DNA of 64,000 nucleotides from Collinsella aerofaciens (GCF_015546965.1 NZ_JADMUF010000001.1:339760-403759); one strand, 5' to 3'; counted from the first letter of the stretch, positions 25,588-34,195 are shown. Made by a program: numbers and translations. The notes: a model not told the origin generated them from the sequence alone.

Positions 25588-26598
25588 CTACGCCCGCAGA
25601 TCCCGCACGCTCGCGCGCTCGACCAACACGCCCGAGACGAGCGTACGGCTTCTGGAGCTCGGGGCTTCCAGACCTGCGACGACCTCGTTAAGCGCACGGA
25701 TGCCCAGCTCGCGGTGGCGAAACTTCACCGACGTCAGAATCGAGTTGGGAATCGTCTTGTAGAGCTCATCGTCGAAGCCGATCACTGACACGTCGTCGGG
25801 CACGCTGAGCCCTTTGTCACGTAGGGCCATCATCACGCCGTTTGCCATGCAGTCGTTAGCAGCGAGGACCGCCGTACAATCGGGTTTATCGGCAAGCACA
25901 AGGCCCGCGGCATAGCCACTATCCGCATTCCAATCGCCTTGCAGAGGCTCGGGCGGCTCAACGCCACGCGCCTCGAGTGCCGCACGCCAACCTTTCATAC
26001 GGCACTGGCTCGACAGCGACTCTTTCTTACCCGAAACGAAATACACGTTCTTGTGCCCGTGGTTCAAGAAGTACTCGCACGCCATGCGCGCGCCGCCCTC
26101 TTGGTCGTCACTGACGGTGGAGCAGGTAGGATGTTCCATCGGTGTGATAATCACCGTCTTGAGGTCTTTCGGCGCCTCAAAGGTATCAAAGTCATCGACC
26201 ATCTGACGCAGGTTGAAGATCATGCCATCAACAGGCAGCTGCGACATCCTGCGCGCCGCATCGGCAAGGGTCATCTTCTCCCCTGCGCGCTTTTTGATCA
26301 TCGTAAGCGCAAAGCCGCGTTCTTCGGCGGCATCGGCGATACCGTCAATCATGTCCACGGCACCGCCCGACAAGTGGAACAGCACGACGCCGATGCACCC
26401 GTAACGGCCCAACTTGAGTGAACGCGCGGCAAAGTTGGCTCGAAACCCGAGTGCCTCCATTGCGGAATGGACCTTATCGCGTGTCGACTCTCGCACGCTA
26501 TCGGGCTCGTTGATCACACGCGAAACCGTCTTGAGAGAAACACCCGCGGCAATCGCCACATCGTTCATCGAGACGTTTTTCTTGTCCATCGTTGCCAC
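25588..26598 (-). CDS. LacI-family repressor of the third PTS/GH1 cassette
   Basis: A 336-residue LacI protein with the helix-turn-helix SMNDVAIAAGVSLKTVSRV and a full sensor domain ending GVLVERASVRDLRA. The GTG at 26598 is chosen because GGAG lies five bases upstream; the in-frame ATG at 26589 has no Shine-Dalgarno at a fitting distance. It is divergent from the IICB gene at 26874, with two operators of half-site AATGACAAC between, and should repress cassette 3 and itself. Confidence 0.88.
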   Translation of the reverse strand: MATMDKKNVSMNDVAIAAGVSLKTVSRVINEPDSVRESTRDKVHSAMEALGFRANFAARSLKLGRYGCIGVVLFHLSGGAVDMIDGIADAAEERGFALTMIKKRAGEKMTLADAARRMSQLPVDGMIFNLRQMVDDFDTFEAPKDLKTVIITPMEHPTCSTVSDDQEGGARMACEYFLNHGHKNVYFVSGKKESLSSQCRMKGWRAALEARGVEPPEPLQGDWNADSGYAAGLVLADKPDCTAVLAANDCMANGVMMALRDKGLSVPDDVSVIGFDDELYKTIPNSILTSVKFRHRELGIRALNEVVAGLEAPSSRSRTLVSGVLVERASVRDLRA

Positions 26599-26728
26599 TG
26601 CTTCTCCAGTCGGTTTTGCATCGCTTGCTTTTTGTGTTCTAGCATACACTACCTGCCTGACTGATAAATCAACCGTTTACCGGACAATATCGACCGCTCA
26701 CGCGTAAATCCTTGTTGCTCTTCCAAAA

Positions 26729-26769
26729 ATGTCTTACGTTGTCATTAGCGAAATGACAACGTTATCATT
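26729..26769. promoter_or_regulatory. Two LacI-type operators, cassette 3
   Basis: ATGTCTTAC|GTTGTCATT (26729-26746; left half weak) and AATGACAAC|GTTATCATT (26752-26769) are 23 bp apart centre to centre, upstream of the IICB gene. Confidence 0.75.
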
Positions 26770-26873
26770 TCGCAATGCCTTCCTTAAGCAGGAAGGCTTC
26801 CGGGCAGTCCTGACCATCCATCGACGACCAGTTCCATCCACATGCATCGCGCATCAAGTAGTAAGGGAGCTCT

Positions 26874-28652
26874 ATGGACGCCATCGTAAAGATGCTCGAA
26901 AAGCATCAGCCGTTCTTTGAGAAGATCTCGAGGAACATATACCTCCAGGCCATCAAGGACGGATTCCTTGGGTGCATGCCCATTGTCCTCACCTCTTCGA
27001 TCTTTCTGCTCATTGCCACCCTTCCCGGCGTAGTTGGCATCACGCTGCCCCAGCCGCTCATCGACTGGTGCAACAAGCTCTACAACTTCACCATGGGCGT
27101 CATGGGCATCATGGTTGCCGGTACCACTGCCAAGAACTTCACGGCATCCATGAACCGTCGCATGCCCGCCGGCAAAGTGCTCAACGACGGTTCCACCATG
27201 GTGGCCGCCCAGTGCAGCATGCTGCTGCTCGCAGTCACGCAGTTCACCACCAAGTTCAACGGCTCCGAACTTTCGGTCTTCGATTGCACCAGCATGGGCA
27301 CGCGCGGTCTGTTCTCGGCCTATATCGCCGCGTTCATTACCGTTTGGGTCTACAAGTTCTGCGTCTCGCGCGATCTGACCATTAAGCTGCCCAAGGAGGT
27401 CCCGGGCGCCATCGCTCAGAACTTCCGTGACATCATCCCCTTCGGTGGCGCTGTCATCATCTGCGGCATCATCGATGTGGTTGTGCGCAACCTCATGGGC
27501 GTTCCGTTCTCCGAGCTGCTCATCAAGCTGCTCTCCCCGCTCTTCACTGCGGCAGAGACCTATCCTGGCCTTATCCTTATCCAGGCAGCCACCGCGTTCT
27601 TCTGGTTCATCGGCGTCCACGGCCCCTCGATCGTCCAGCCGGGCATCGACCCCATCCGTCTTGCCAACCAGGCCGAGAACCTGCAGGTTCTGCTGGCCGG
27701 TGGCCACCCCGCCCACTCCCTCACCTTTAACATGTCGCTCGTGGGTGAGTTCGGCGGCACCGGCGCCACGTTCATCGTGCCGCTTCTGCTGATTCTCTTT
27801 ATGAAGTCCAAGCAGCTCAAGGCCGTCGGTAAGGCCTCGATTGTTCCTGTTGCCTTTGCTGTCAACGAGCCGCTGCTCTTTGGCGCGCCGATGATCCTTA
27901 ACCCCTACATGCTCATCCCCTTTGTTGCCGCCGGCTGCGTCAACGTGAGTGTTGCCAAGTTCTTTATCGACAACGTGGGCATGAACGGCTTCTCCTTCGT
28001 GGTGCCTTGGGCTACCCCTGCCCCCATCGGCATCTTCATCACCACGAACTTCCAGCTTATCGCCCTGGTGTTTGTCGCGATCATCATCTTGCTGGACGCA
28101 ATCATCTACCTGCCGTTCTTGAAGGCATACGATAAGCTGCTCTGCGACCAGGAGGCCGAGCGCGCCGCCGAGCTGGGTCTTGAGTCCGATGGTACCGCTT
28201 CCATCGCCGCCAACGCCCCTGCGCCCGCTGTCGAGCAGGCTACCGCTTCCGTCGAGCCGACCGCCGCTGCCGCCGACAGCAAGCCTGTCGCCGATCAGCC
28301 CGAGCCCGCCGCCGACGTATCCGCTAAGAAGGACGTCGATGGCCTGAAGGTCCTCGTCCTGTGCGCCGGCGCCGGCACCTCTGCCATGCTTGCCAACGCC
28401 ATCAAGGAAGGTGCCGCGCAGACCGGAGAGAACATCGCTTCCTCCGCAGGCGCCTATGGTCAGCACACTGCCATCATGGATCAGTACGACGTTATCGTGC
28501 TCGCCCCGCAGGTTCGTAGCTACTACAACGACATGAAGGCCGACACCGATCGCCTGGGCATTAAGCTGCTCGCTCCGCGCGGTAAGGAATATATCGACCT
28601 TACTCGCGACCCCGCCGGCGCCATCAAGTGGCTCCGCGAGAACCTCGACTAG
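26874..28652 (+). CDS. PTS lactose/cellobiose-family IICB permease, cassette 3
   Basis: A 592-residue fused permease with the IIC motifs WFIGVHGPSIVQP and AFAVNEPLLFGAPMILNP and a C-terminal IIB domain with active Cys497 in KVLVLCAGAGTSAML. The Ala/Pro/Glu linker is about 60 residues. AAGGGAG lies four bases before the ATG. Gene order and size match cassette 1, and the sequence is closest to the permease of cassette 2. It presumably takes phosphate from the single LacF protein. Confidence 0.93.
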   Translation: MDAIVKMLEKHQPFFEKISRNIYLQAIKDGFLGCMPIVLTSSIFLLIATLPGVVGITLPQPLIDWCNKLYNFTMGVMGIMVAGTTAKNFTASMNRRMPAGKVLNDGSTMVAAQCSMLLLAVTQFTTKFNGSELSVFDCTSMGTRGLFSAYIAAFITVWVYKFCVSRDLTIKLPKEVPGAIAQNFRDIIPFGGAVIICGIIDVVVRNLMGVPFSELLIKLLSPLFTAAETYPGLILIQAATAFFWFIGVHGPSIVQPGIDPIRLANQAENLQVLLAGGHPAHSLTFNMSLVGEFGGTGATFIVPLLLILFMKSKQLKAVGKASIVPVAFAVNEPLLFGAPMILNPYMLIPFVAAGCVNVSVAKFFIDNVGMNGFSFVVPWATPAPIGIFITTNFQLIALVFVAIIILLDAIIYLPFLKAYDKLLCDQEAERAAELGLESDGTASIAANAPAPAVEQATASVEPTAAAADSKPVADQPEPAADVSAKKDVDGLKVLVLCAGAGTSAMLANAIKEGAAQTGENIASSAGAYGQHTAIMDQYDVIVLAPQVRSYYNDMKADTDRLGIKLLAPRGKEYIDLTRDPAGAIKWLRENLD

Positions 28653-28666
28653 TTCCTCCCTCTGTT

Positions 28667-28693
28667 GGTGCCCGGATCCCCAGTTCGGGCACC
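28667..28693 (+). terminator. Hairpin between IICB and GH1, cassette 3
   Basis: GGTGCCCG (28667-28674) pairs with CGGGCACC (28686-28693). No T-run follows; it may tune hydrolase expression relative to the permease. Confidence 0.55.
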
Positions 28694-28727
28694 TCTCCCT
28701 ATTCGTATCCCACAGAAAGGATGACTC

Positions 28728-30149
28728 ATGACCAACCCCATGCAGTTCCCCGACGGCTTTGTGTTTGGCGGCGCCACCGCCGCTTACCAGGTTGAGGGCG
28801 AGACCCGCACGCACGGCAAGGGCAAAGTGCCCTGGGACGATTTCCTGGCAGCTCAGGGTCGCTTCTCCCCCGACCCCGCAAGTGACTTCTATAACAAGTA
28901 TCCGGTCGATATCGACCTGTGCCAGCGTTTCGGCATCAACGGCATCCGCGTCTCCATCGCCTGGAGCCGTATCTTCCCCAACGGCACTGGTGAGATTAAC
29001 CCCGAGGGTGTTGCCTTCTATCACGAGCTTTTTGCCACCTGCAACAAAGCCGGCGTTATCCCCTATGTCACGCTCGATCACTTCGATACGCCCGAGGCCT
29101 TTTACCAGAACGGTGGCGAGGGTTTCCTGACGCGCACGACGATCGACGCCTTTGTCGAGTATGCCAAGTTCTGCTTTGCCGAGTTCACCGAGGTCAAACA
29201 CTGGTTTACCTTTAACGAGATTCCCGCGACCGCCGAGGGCAGCTTTATCGTTGGCAACTGGCCGCACGGCGAGAAGTACCGCCTGGACAAGGCCTTCCAG
29301 CTCATGCACAACATGATGGTGGCCCACGCCAAGGCCGTCGTCGCCTTCCATGAGGGCGGCTTCGGGGGCGAAATCGGCATTGTCCAGAACCTGGAGCCCA
29401 AGTATCCCCTCGACCCCAACAGCGCCGCCGACTGCGAGGCCGCTCGCATGGCCGACGTCATCAACAACCGCTGGGTACTCGACGCCACTTTCCGCGGCCA
29501 CTATGCAGCCGATACCATGGAAACCGCCACCAAGCTGGCCCATATCGCCGGCGGCGAGCTTGATGTTCGCGACGAGGACATCGCTGCGCTGTCCGCCGCG
29601 CTCCCCTACAACGATTGCCTGGGCGTCAACACCTACAAGTGCCAGTTTCTGCGTGCCGCCGAGGGCGAAAACGACATCAACCACAATGGCACTGGCGACA
29701 AGGGCTCCTCGCGCTGGTTCCTCAAGGGCGTGGGCGAGGCATGCGTGCGCGAAGGCGTTCCCACGACCGATTGGGACTGGATCATCTATCCCGAGGGCCT
29801 GTACGACCTGTTGCTCCGCATTAAGAACGATTACCCCAACTACAAAAAGATCTACATCACCGAGAACGGCATGGGCTATAAGGACGACTTTGAGGACGGC
29901 TTTATCGACGACGCCCCTCGTATCGACTACATGCGTCAGCATCTCGCATGGATCCTCAAGGCAATCGACGGCGGTGTAAACGTCGATGGCTACTTTGTGT
30001 GGTCGCTGCAGGATCAGTTCTCCTGGACCAACGGCTATAACAAACGTTACGGCCTGTTCTACATCGACTTTGAGACCCAGAAGCGCTACCCCAAGGCGAG
30101 CGCGTACTGGTACAAGAACGTCGCAGAGACTGGCCTGCTCATGGCCTAG
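28728..30149 (+). CDS. lacG: GH1 6-phospho-beta-galactosidase, cassette 3
   Basis: A 473-residue family-1 glycosidase, very similar to the cassette 1 enzyme. The acid/base is in WFTFNE, the nucleophile in YITENG, and the phosphate-binding loop SWTNGYNKRYG contains Ser432, Trp433, Lys439 and Tyr441, the pattern of LacG. GAAAGGA lies six bases before the ATG. It would cleave the phosphorylated sugar delivered by the permease encoded just upstream. A strong terminator and repeat array III follow. Confidence 0.9.
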   Translation: MTNPMQFPDGFVFGGATAAYQVEGETRTHGKGKVPWDDFLAAQGRFSPDPASDFYNKYPVDIDLCQRFGINGIRVSIAWSRIFPNGTGEINPEGVAFYHELFATCNKAGVIPYVTLDHFDTPEAFYQNGGEGFLTRTTIDAFVEYAKFCFAEFTEVKHWFTFNEIPATAEGSFIVGNWPHGEKYRLDKAFQLMHNMMVAHAKAVVAFHEGGFGGEIGIVQNLEPKYPLDPNSAADCEAARMADVINNRWVLDATFRGHYAADTMETATKLAHIAGGELDVRDEDIAALSAALPYNDCLGVNTYKCQFLRAAEGENDINHNGTGDKGSSRWFLKGVGEACVREGVPTTDWDWIIYPEGLYDLLLRIKNDYPNYKKIYITENGMGYKDDFEDGFIDDAPRIDYMRQHLAWILKAIDGGVNVDGYFVWSLQDQFSWTNGYNKRYGLFYIDFETQKRYPKASAYWYKNVAETGLLMA

Positions 30150-30171
30150 TTTCCGCCGCATACCCCCTGTC

Positions 30172-30220
30172 GGCCGCATGTGAGTCCCTCCACGGGATCG
30201 CATGCGGCCTTTTTGTTTTT
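30172..30220 (+). terminator. Terminator of cassette 3
   Basis: GGCCGCATG pairs with CATGCGGCC, followed by TTTTTGTTTTT. Confidence 0.9.
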
Positions 30221-30238
30221 GGCCGGGCCGCGCGGATC

Positions 30239-30543
30239 GTTTGTCTCGATCTGTAACATCTAGCAGGGATTTTCGGTCCTAATTGTTACAGATTGAGACG
30301 AACGCGCAGGCCGGTCCGAATAATCTAAATCTGTAACACCTAGCCCACTTTTGACCATCTACCTGTTACAGATCGAGACAAACGCACAGTTCAATCCGCT
30401 CAATCTCAATCTACAACATCTAGCCGAGCTTTTCGGTCCCAGTTGTTACAGATTGAGACAAACGGAATCGGCCAGGCAGAAAATCTAAATCTGTAACATC
30501 TAACGAGCATTTGATCGCCTAGTTGTTACAGATCGAGACAATC
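30239..30543. repeat. Palindromic repeat array III (four units, exact 80-bp phasing)
   Basis: Units lie at 30239-30303, 30322-30383, 30401-30463 and 30481-30543. The CTGTAAC core (CTACAAC in the third) starts at 30251, 30331, 30411 and 30491, so the period is exactly 80 bp. Subtypes alternate: units 1 and 3 carry CTCGATC or CTCAATC arms with CGGTC in the loop, and units 2 and 4 carry CTAAATC arms with TTGACC or TTGATC. The linkers also resemble each other. Confidence 0.92.
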
Positions 30544-30611
30544 AGATGGTCAAATCCTCACTTTCCAGGCAGCTACGAAGCGCTCCTCTTTCTTAATTAT
30601 TATCGGCATCA

Positions 30612-30663
30612 CGAACACACTTCGGTATCTTTTAATGCCAAAATGATACCGAAAGCGTGTTCG
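30612..30663. repeat. Long imperfect hairpin upstream of the AlbA_2 regulator
   Basis: CGAACACACTTCGGTATC (30612-30629) pairs with 30645-30663 with one bulge. The loop is AT-rich and no T-run follows. It could be an operator or an mRNA leader structure. Confidence 0.6.
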
Positions 30664-30753
30664 AGAATACGGATAATTCCATGCGTTAGCCCAATCAAGC
30701 CCCAGGCTTACAAACTCCGTTATTGTTCAGAATGCCAATGCATTCGCGTTTGC

Positions 30754-30863
30754 GCGTCATTTCGCGTCACTTTGACGCGCAAAATGACACGCAAATTTTT
30801 TCGTGTCATAATTTTGACGCATAAAATGACGTGTAAAATTTTTACGTGTCATTTTTCACGTCA
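30754..30863. promoter_or_regulatory. Operator array upstream of the AlbA_2 regulator
   Basis: Nine copies of TGACGC, TGACAC, TGACGT or their complements lie within 110 bp, for example at 30754, 30764, 30773, 30785, 30803, 30815, 30827, 30846 and 30858. The best dyad is CGCGTCA CTT TGACGCG (30763-30779). The array ends 25 bp before the start codon, suggesting autoregulation. Confidence 0.7.
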
Positions 30864-30888
30864 AATTGAAGCGAAACGGAGCATCACA

Positions 30889-32145
30889 ATGCAAGAATCC
30901 AAAGATCTTGAATTCAAGGAATGCGTCACCAATTCGTTCCTTAAAACCGTCTCCGCTTATGCAAATGGCACGGGAGGACGCGTTCTATTTGGAATTAACG
31001 ACGACGGAGAAGCCGTTGGCCTCGATGACCCCAAGCAGACCTGCCTGGATATCGAAAACAAGATTAACGATTCGATCATCCCCCAGCCCGATTACTCCCT
31101 AAAGATCGACGAGCCCGATGCAACCGTGGAGCTTACGGTCTTTCCCGGCAGATCGAAGCCTTACCTATACCGCTCGAAGGCATACAAGCGCAATGACACC
31201 GCGACCATTCCAGTTGATACCCTAGGCCTTTCGCGTCTTGTACTCGAGGGTCAAAACCTCTCCTTTGAGCAGCTCCCGGCAAACAAACAAGATTTATCTT
31301 TCACCGTTTTAGAGAATCGTCTAACAGCAAAACTTTCGCTTCAGTCATTCACAACCGATACTCTCAAAACCCTTGGCCTGCTTGATGAAACCGGAACCTA
31401 CAACAACGCGGCAGAACTGCTCGCGGACGAGAATGGCTTCCCGGGTATCGACATCGCAGTGTTTGGTGAAACTATCAACCTCATTAAGCAGCGCAAGACT
31501 CTTGAACATGCATCCGTTCTAGCGGAAATTGACGGAGCCCTTGAGCTTTTCGAAGCCCAGTACTGCTACGAAGAGATCCAGGGGATGGAGCGGATCCGCA
31601 AGGAGCTCATTCCGCTCGAAGCATTCCGCGAGGCCATTACCAATGCAGTCGTTCATAGGACTTGGGATGCGCCCGCACACATCCGCATCTCGATGTTCGA
31701 CGACCGTGTGGAAGTCGCTTCGCCCGGCGGCTTGCCGGCAAGCATGACCGTCGATGAATATCTGTCCGACATGCTATCCGTTAGACGCAATCGTATTCTT
31801 GCCGAAGTCTTTTTGCGCCTGGGTCTTATCGAAGCCTTTGGAACGGGCATCATGCGAATTCGCGATACCTATAAGGACAGCGTCAGAAAGCCCCGGTTTC
31901 AAGTTTCGGATAACGCCATTGTGGTAACACTTCCCCTACTCATGGATAACCCGGGGCTCAAAGGCGACGAACTTATCGTATTCGGACTGCTGAGCGGAGT
32001 ACACCCTCAATCGACAAGCGAGCTTGCGGCCAAAGTCACCTTTAGTCGCTCGAAGCTTCTTCGCATCCTCAAAAAACTCGTTGAGACAGGCCTGGCGACA
32101 GTTGAAGGCACCGGCAGAGGGCAGAAGTATCGCCTGCTACGCTAG
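30889..32145 (+). CDS. AlbA_2/Schlafen-type ATP-binding regulator
   Basis: A 418-residue protein of the bacterial family that joins an AlbA_2 domain (PF04326), an ATPase-like domain (HATPase_c_4) and a C-terminal winged helix. The AlbA_2 part is seen as ESKDLEFKE, KTVSAYANGTGGRVLFGIND and YKRNDTATIP. The ATPase-like part shows EAFREAITNAVVHR and GTGIMRI. The last 60 residues (TSELAAKVTFSRSKLLRILKK) look like a helix-turn-helix. These proteins are annotated as putative regulators with little experimental data. CGGAG lies seven bases before the ATG at 30889; the open frame upstream crosses the repeats and is not used. The stop codon abuts that of the next, convergent gene. Confidence 0.85.
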   Translation: MQESKDLEFKECVTNSFLKTVSAYANGTGGRVLFGINDDGEAVGLDDPKQTCLDIENKINDSIIPQPDYSLKIDEPDATVELTVFPGRSKPYLYRSKAYKRNDTATIPVDTLGLSRLVLEGQNLSFEQLPANKQDLSFTVLENRLTAKLSLQSFTTDTLKTLGLLDETGTYNNAAELLADENGFPGIDIAVFGETINLIKQRKTLEHASVLAEIDGALELFEAQYCYEEIQGMERIRKELIPLEAFREAITNAVVHRTWDAPAHIRISMFDDRVEVASPGGLPASMTVDEYLSDMLSVRRNRILAEVFLRLGLIEAFGTGIMRIRDTYKDSVRKPRFQVSDNAIVVTLPLLMDNPGLKGDELIVFGLLSGVHPQSTSELAAKVTFSRSKLLRILKKLVETGLATVEGTGRGQKYRLLR

Positions 32146-32910
32146 TTAGCAAATGACCTGCGCGTGCTCCTCGATGGCGGAGCGATCCGCGGCGGAGATG
32201 CTCGGCTCACATACCACGGCGTCCAGGCTGTCCAGACGGCAGAAGGTGTAGAAGTCGCGCTTGCCAATCTTGCTGGAATCGGCGATCAGATAGCGCGAGT
32301 CGGCCTTGCTAAAGGCGAGCTGCTGGATGCGGCCCTCTTCCATGTTAGACGTAGACACGTCGCCGTCCAAAATGCCGTTTGCGCCGATAAAGGCTGCGTC
32401 GATCCCCAGTGCGCGCAAGGTGTCCTCGGCCGTGGGGCCCACAAAGGCGGCAGTGCGGCGGCGGTACACGCCGCCCACCAGGCACAGTTCGCAGTCTTCG
32501 CGCGCCTCGAGCAGGTTAAACACCGAAAGCGAATTGGTCACAATGCGCAGGCGAAACGCCGGCAGCATCGAGGCCATCTGCTCAACCGTGGTGCCCGTGC
32601 CCAAAAAGATGGTCGAGCCTTCCTCGATAAGCTCCACAGAACGGCGCGCAATCTGCAACTTTTCCTCGGCATGCTTGGTGCGCTTTTCGCTGTGCGAATA
32701 CTCATGGCGCAGCATAGCGTGGGGACGGCCCTGTGCACTGCGGGCTCCGCCGTGTACGCGCTCGATCTCGCCTAGGCTCGCAAGCTCCTCAAGATCGCGG
32801 CGGATCGTCATATCCGAGACACCTAACGCATCGGAAATCTCTTTAACCGAGACCGTGCCCTGCTCCTCGAGCAGCTGACGAACCTTATCCTGTCGCTCTG
32901 CCTTAATCAC
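32146..32910 (-). CDS. DeoR/GlpR-family transcriptional regulator
   Basis: A 254-residue repressor with an N-terminal winged helix (residues 1-58, VSVKEISDALGVSDMTIRRDL, then ELASLGEIERVHGG) and the DeoR sensor domain with GSTIFLGTGTTVEQMA and IADSSKIGKRDFY. It is divergent from galM, 206 bp away, and may control it. It is only distantly similar to the DeoR protein at 3333. The likely ligand is a sugar phosphate, but which one is not evident. Confidence 0.88.
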   Translation of the reverse strand: MIKAERQDKVRQLLEEQGTVSVKEISDALGVSDMTIRRDLEELASLGEIERVHGGARSAQGRPHAMLRHEYSHSEKRTKHAEEKLQIARRSVELIEEGSTIFLGTGTTVEQMASMLPAFRLRIVTNSLSVFNLLEAREDCELCLVGGVYRRRTAAFVGPTAEDTLRALGIDAAFIGANGILDGDVSTSNMEEGRIQQLAFSKADSRYLIADSSKIGKRDFYTFCRLDSLDAVVCEPSISAADRSAIEEHAQVIC

Positions 32911-33116
32911 GATGAATCCTCGCCGTTCTTTGCGCGTATATCATTCAAACAGTAACGAACAAATTGTACCAGACTCGCACGCGTCAAAAATGGACGCCCG
33001 CACAGCCCCAATCATCACTTTTTTAAGAAAAATACCCCCTGCTTTAGTGGGATGTAGTGATAATTTGGCCTGTTCGCGCTACAGTTTGTCCGAAATACAT
33101 CGATGTTAGGAACCTA

Positions 33117-34169
33117 ATGATCACTTCCGAGCTTTTCGGCACCGCGCCGTGCGGCACCCCCGTTCATCGCTACACCCTCAACGGGCCCGAGATCTGCGTT
33201 CGCATTATGGACTATGGCGCTACCGTGCTGGGTATCGACGTACCCGACATCCCCGGCAACGTGCGCGATGTGGTGCTGGGTTTCGATAAGCTCGAGGATT
33301 ACTTTGACAATCCCGCCTGCTTTGGCGCGACCATCGGCCCCGTGGCAAACCGCACAGCAGGCGCCACGATCACCGTCAATGACACAGACTGGCATATGCC
33401 GGCCAACGAGGGCGCCAACAACCTTCACAGCGACCTTGAGCACGGCCTGCATAAACGCGTGTGGGACGTTGAACTCGACGAGACTCACAACGCCGTTCGC
33501 ATGACCACCTCGCTTGAGGATGGCGAGCTGGGCCTGCCCGGCAACCGCACCTTTACAGCCGTGTTTACCGTGACGCGCACCGGCGTCTTTCGTATCGAGT
33601 ATGGCTGCGAGAGCGACCGCGCCACCTACGTGTCCATGACCAACCACACGTACTTTAACCTTGCCGGCCATAACGCCGGCATGGACTGCGAACATTTCTT
33701 TGTCGCCAACGCCGCCCACTACCTGCCCATCAACGAGCAGAACATTCCCACCGGCGAGATTGCTCCGGTCGAGGGCACGCCGTTTGACTTCCGTGAGCTG
33801 CGCCCCGTCGCTCCCGGCATGGAAGCCGACGACCCGCAGATTAAGCAGGCACGTGGCTACGACCACTGCCTGTGCATCGATGGCTATCAGTACGGCCGCA
33901 ACCTGCGTCGCGCCCTGCATGTCGAGGAGATGTGGACCGGCCGCGAGCTGGACTACTACACCACCGCCCCGGGCGTGCAGCTCTACACCGGCAACTGGCT
34001 TGGCGACGAGCACGCCAAGGACGACGCCAACTATGGTTGGGGCGCTGGCTTTGCCCTCGAGGCAGAGATGTACCCCGACGCACCGCACCAGCCGCTGTTC
34101 CCGCAGGGCATTGTGGGCCCGGGTCACCCCTACAGCAACGTGATCGAATACCACTTTATGAGGCACTAA
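33117..34169 (+). CDS. galM: Aldose 1-epimerase (mutarotase)
   Basis: A 350-residue GalM-family protein that interconverts the anomers of galactose so that alpha-galactose reaches GalK. It has the conserved GPVANRTAGATI, the catalytic histidine region TNHTYFNLAGH and the catalytic glutamate near FALEAEMYPD. Near the C-terminus it keeps QLYTGNWL. The ATG at 33117 has AGGAA three to four bases upstream. A terminator follows. It is separate from galKT and next to a divergent DeoR gene, so it may be regulated independently. Confidence 0.93.
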   Translation: MITSELFGTAPCGTPVHRYTLNGPEICVRIMDYGATVLGIDVPDIPGNVRDVVLGFDKLEDYFDNPACFGATIGPVANRTAGATITVNDTDWHMPANEGANNLHSDLEHGLHKRVWDVELDETHNAVRMTTSLEDGELGLPGNRTFTAVFTVTRTGVFRIEYGCESDRATYVSMTNHTYFNLAGHNAGMDCEHFFVANAAHYLPINEQNIPTGEIAPVEGTPFDFRELRPVAPGMEADDPQIKQARGYDHCLCIDGYQYGRNLRRALHVEEMWTGRELDYYTTAPGVQLYTGNWLGDEHAKDDANYGWGAGFALEAEMYPDAPHQPLFPQGIVGPGHPYSNVIEYHFMRH

Positions 34170-34195
34170 GCCTACAACGCAACATATCGCACAGC

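Noticed and set aside
26784-30203. An open frame of 1139 codons on the minus strand opposite the third IICB and GH1 genes
   Set aside because: The plus-strand genes have full family motifs. The minus-strand frame is a by-product of strong GC3 bias and has Gly/Val/Ala/Asp-rich composition without a domain.
20421-30543. The regularly spaced palindromes as a CRISPR array
   Set aside because: Repeats are 62-65 bp with arms that vary, linkers are only about 17-19 bp and resemble each other, and no cas genes are present.
30523-30888. Upstream extension of the AlbA_2 frame
   Set aside because: It crosses a repeat unit, a hairpin and the operator array and has no start signal; the domain begins at 30889.
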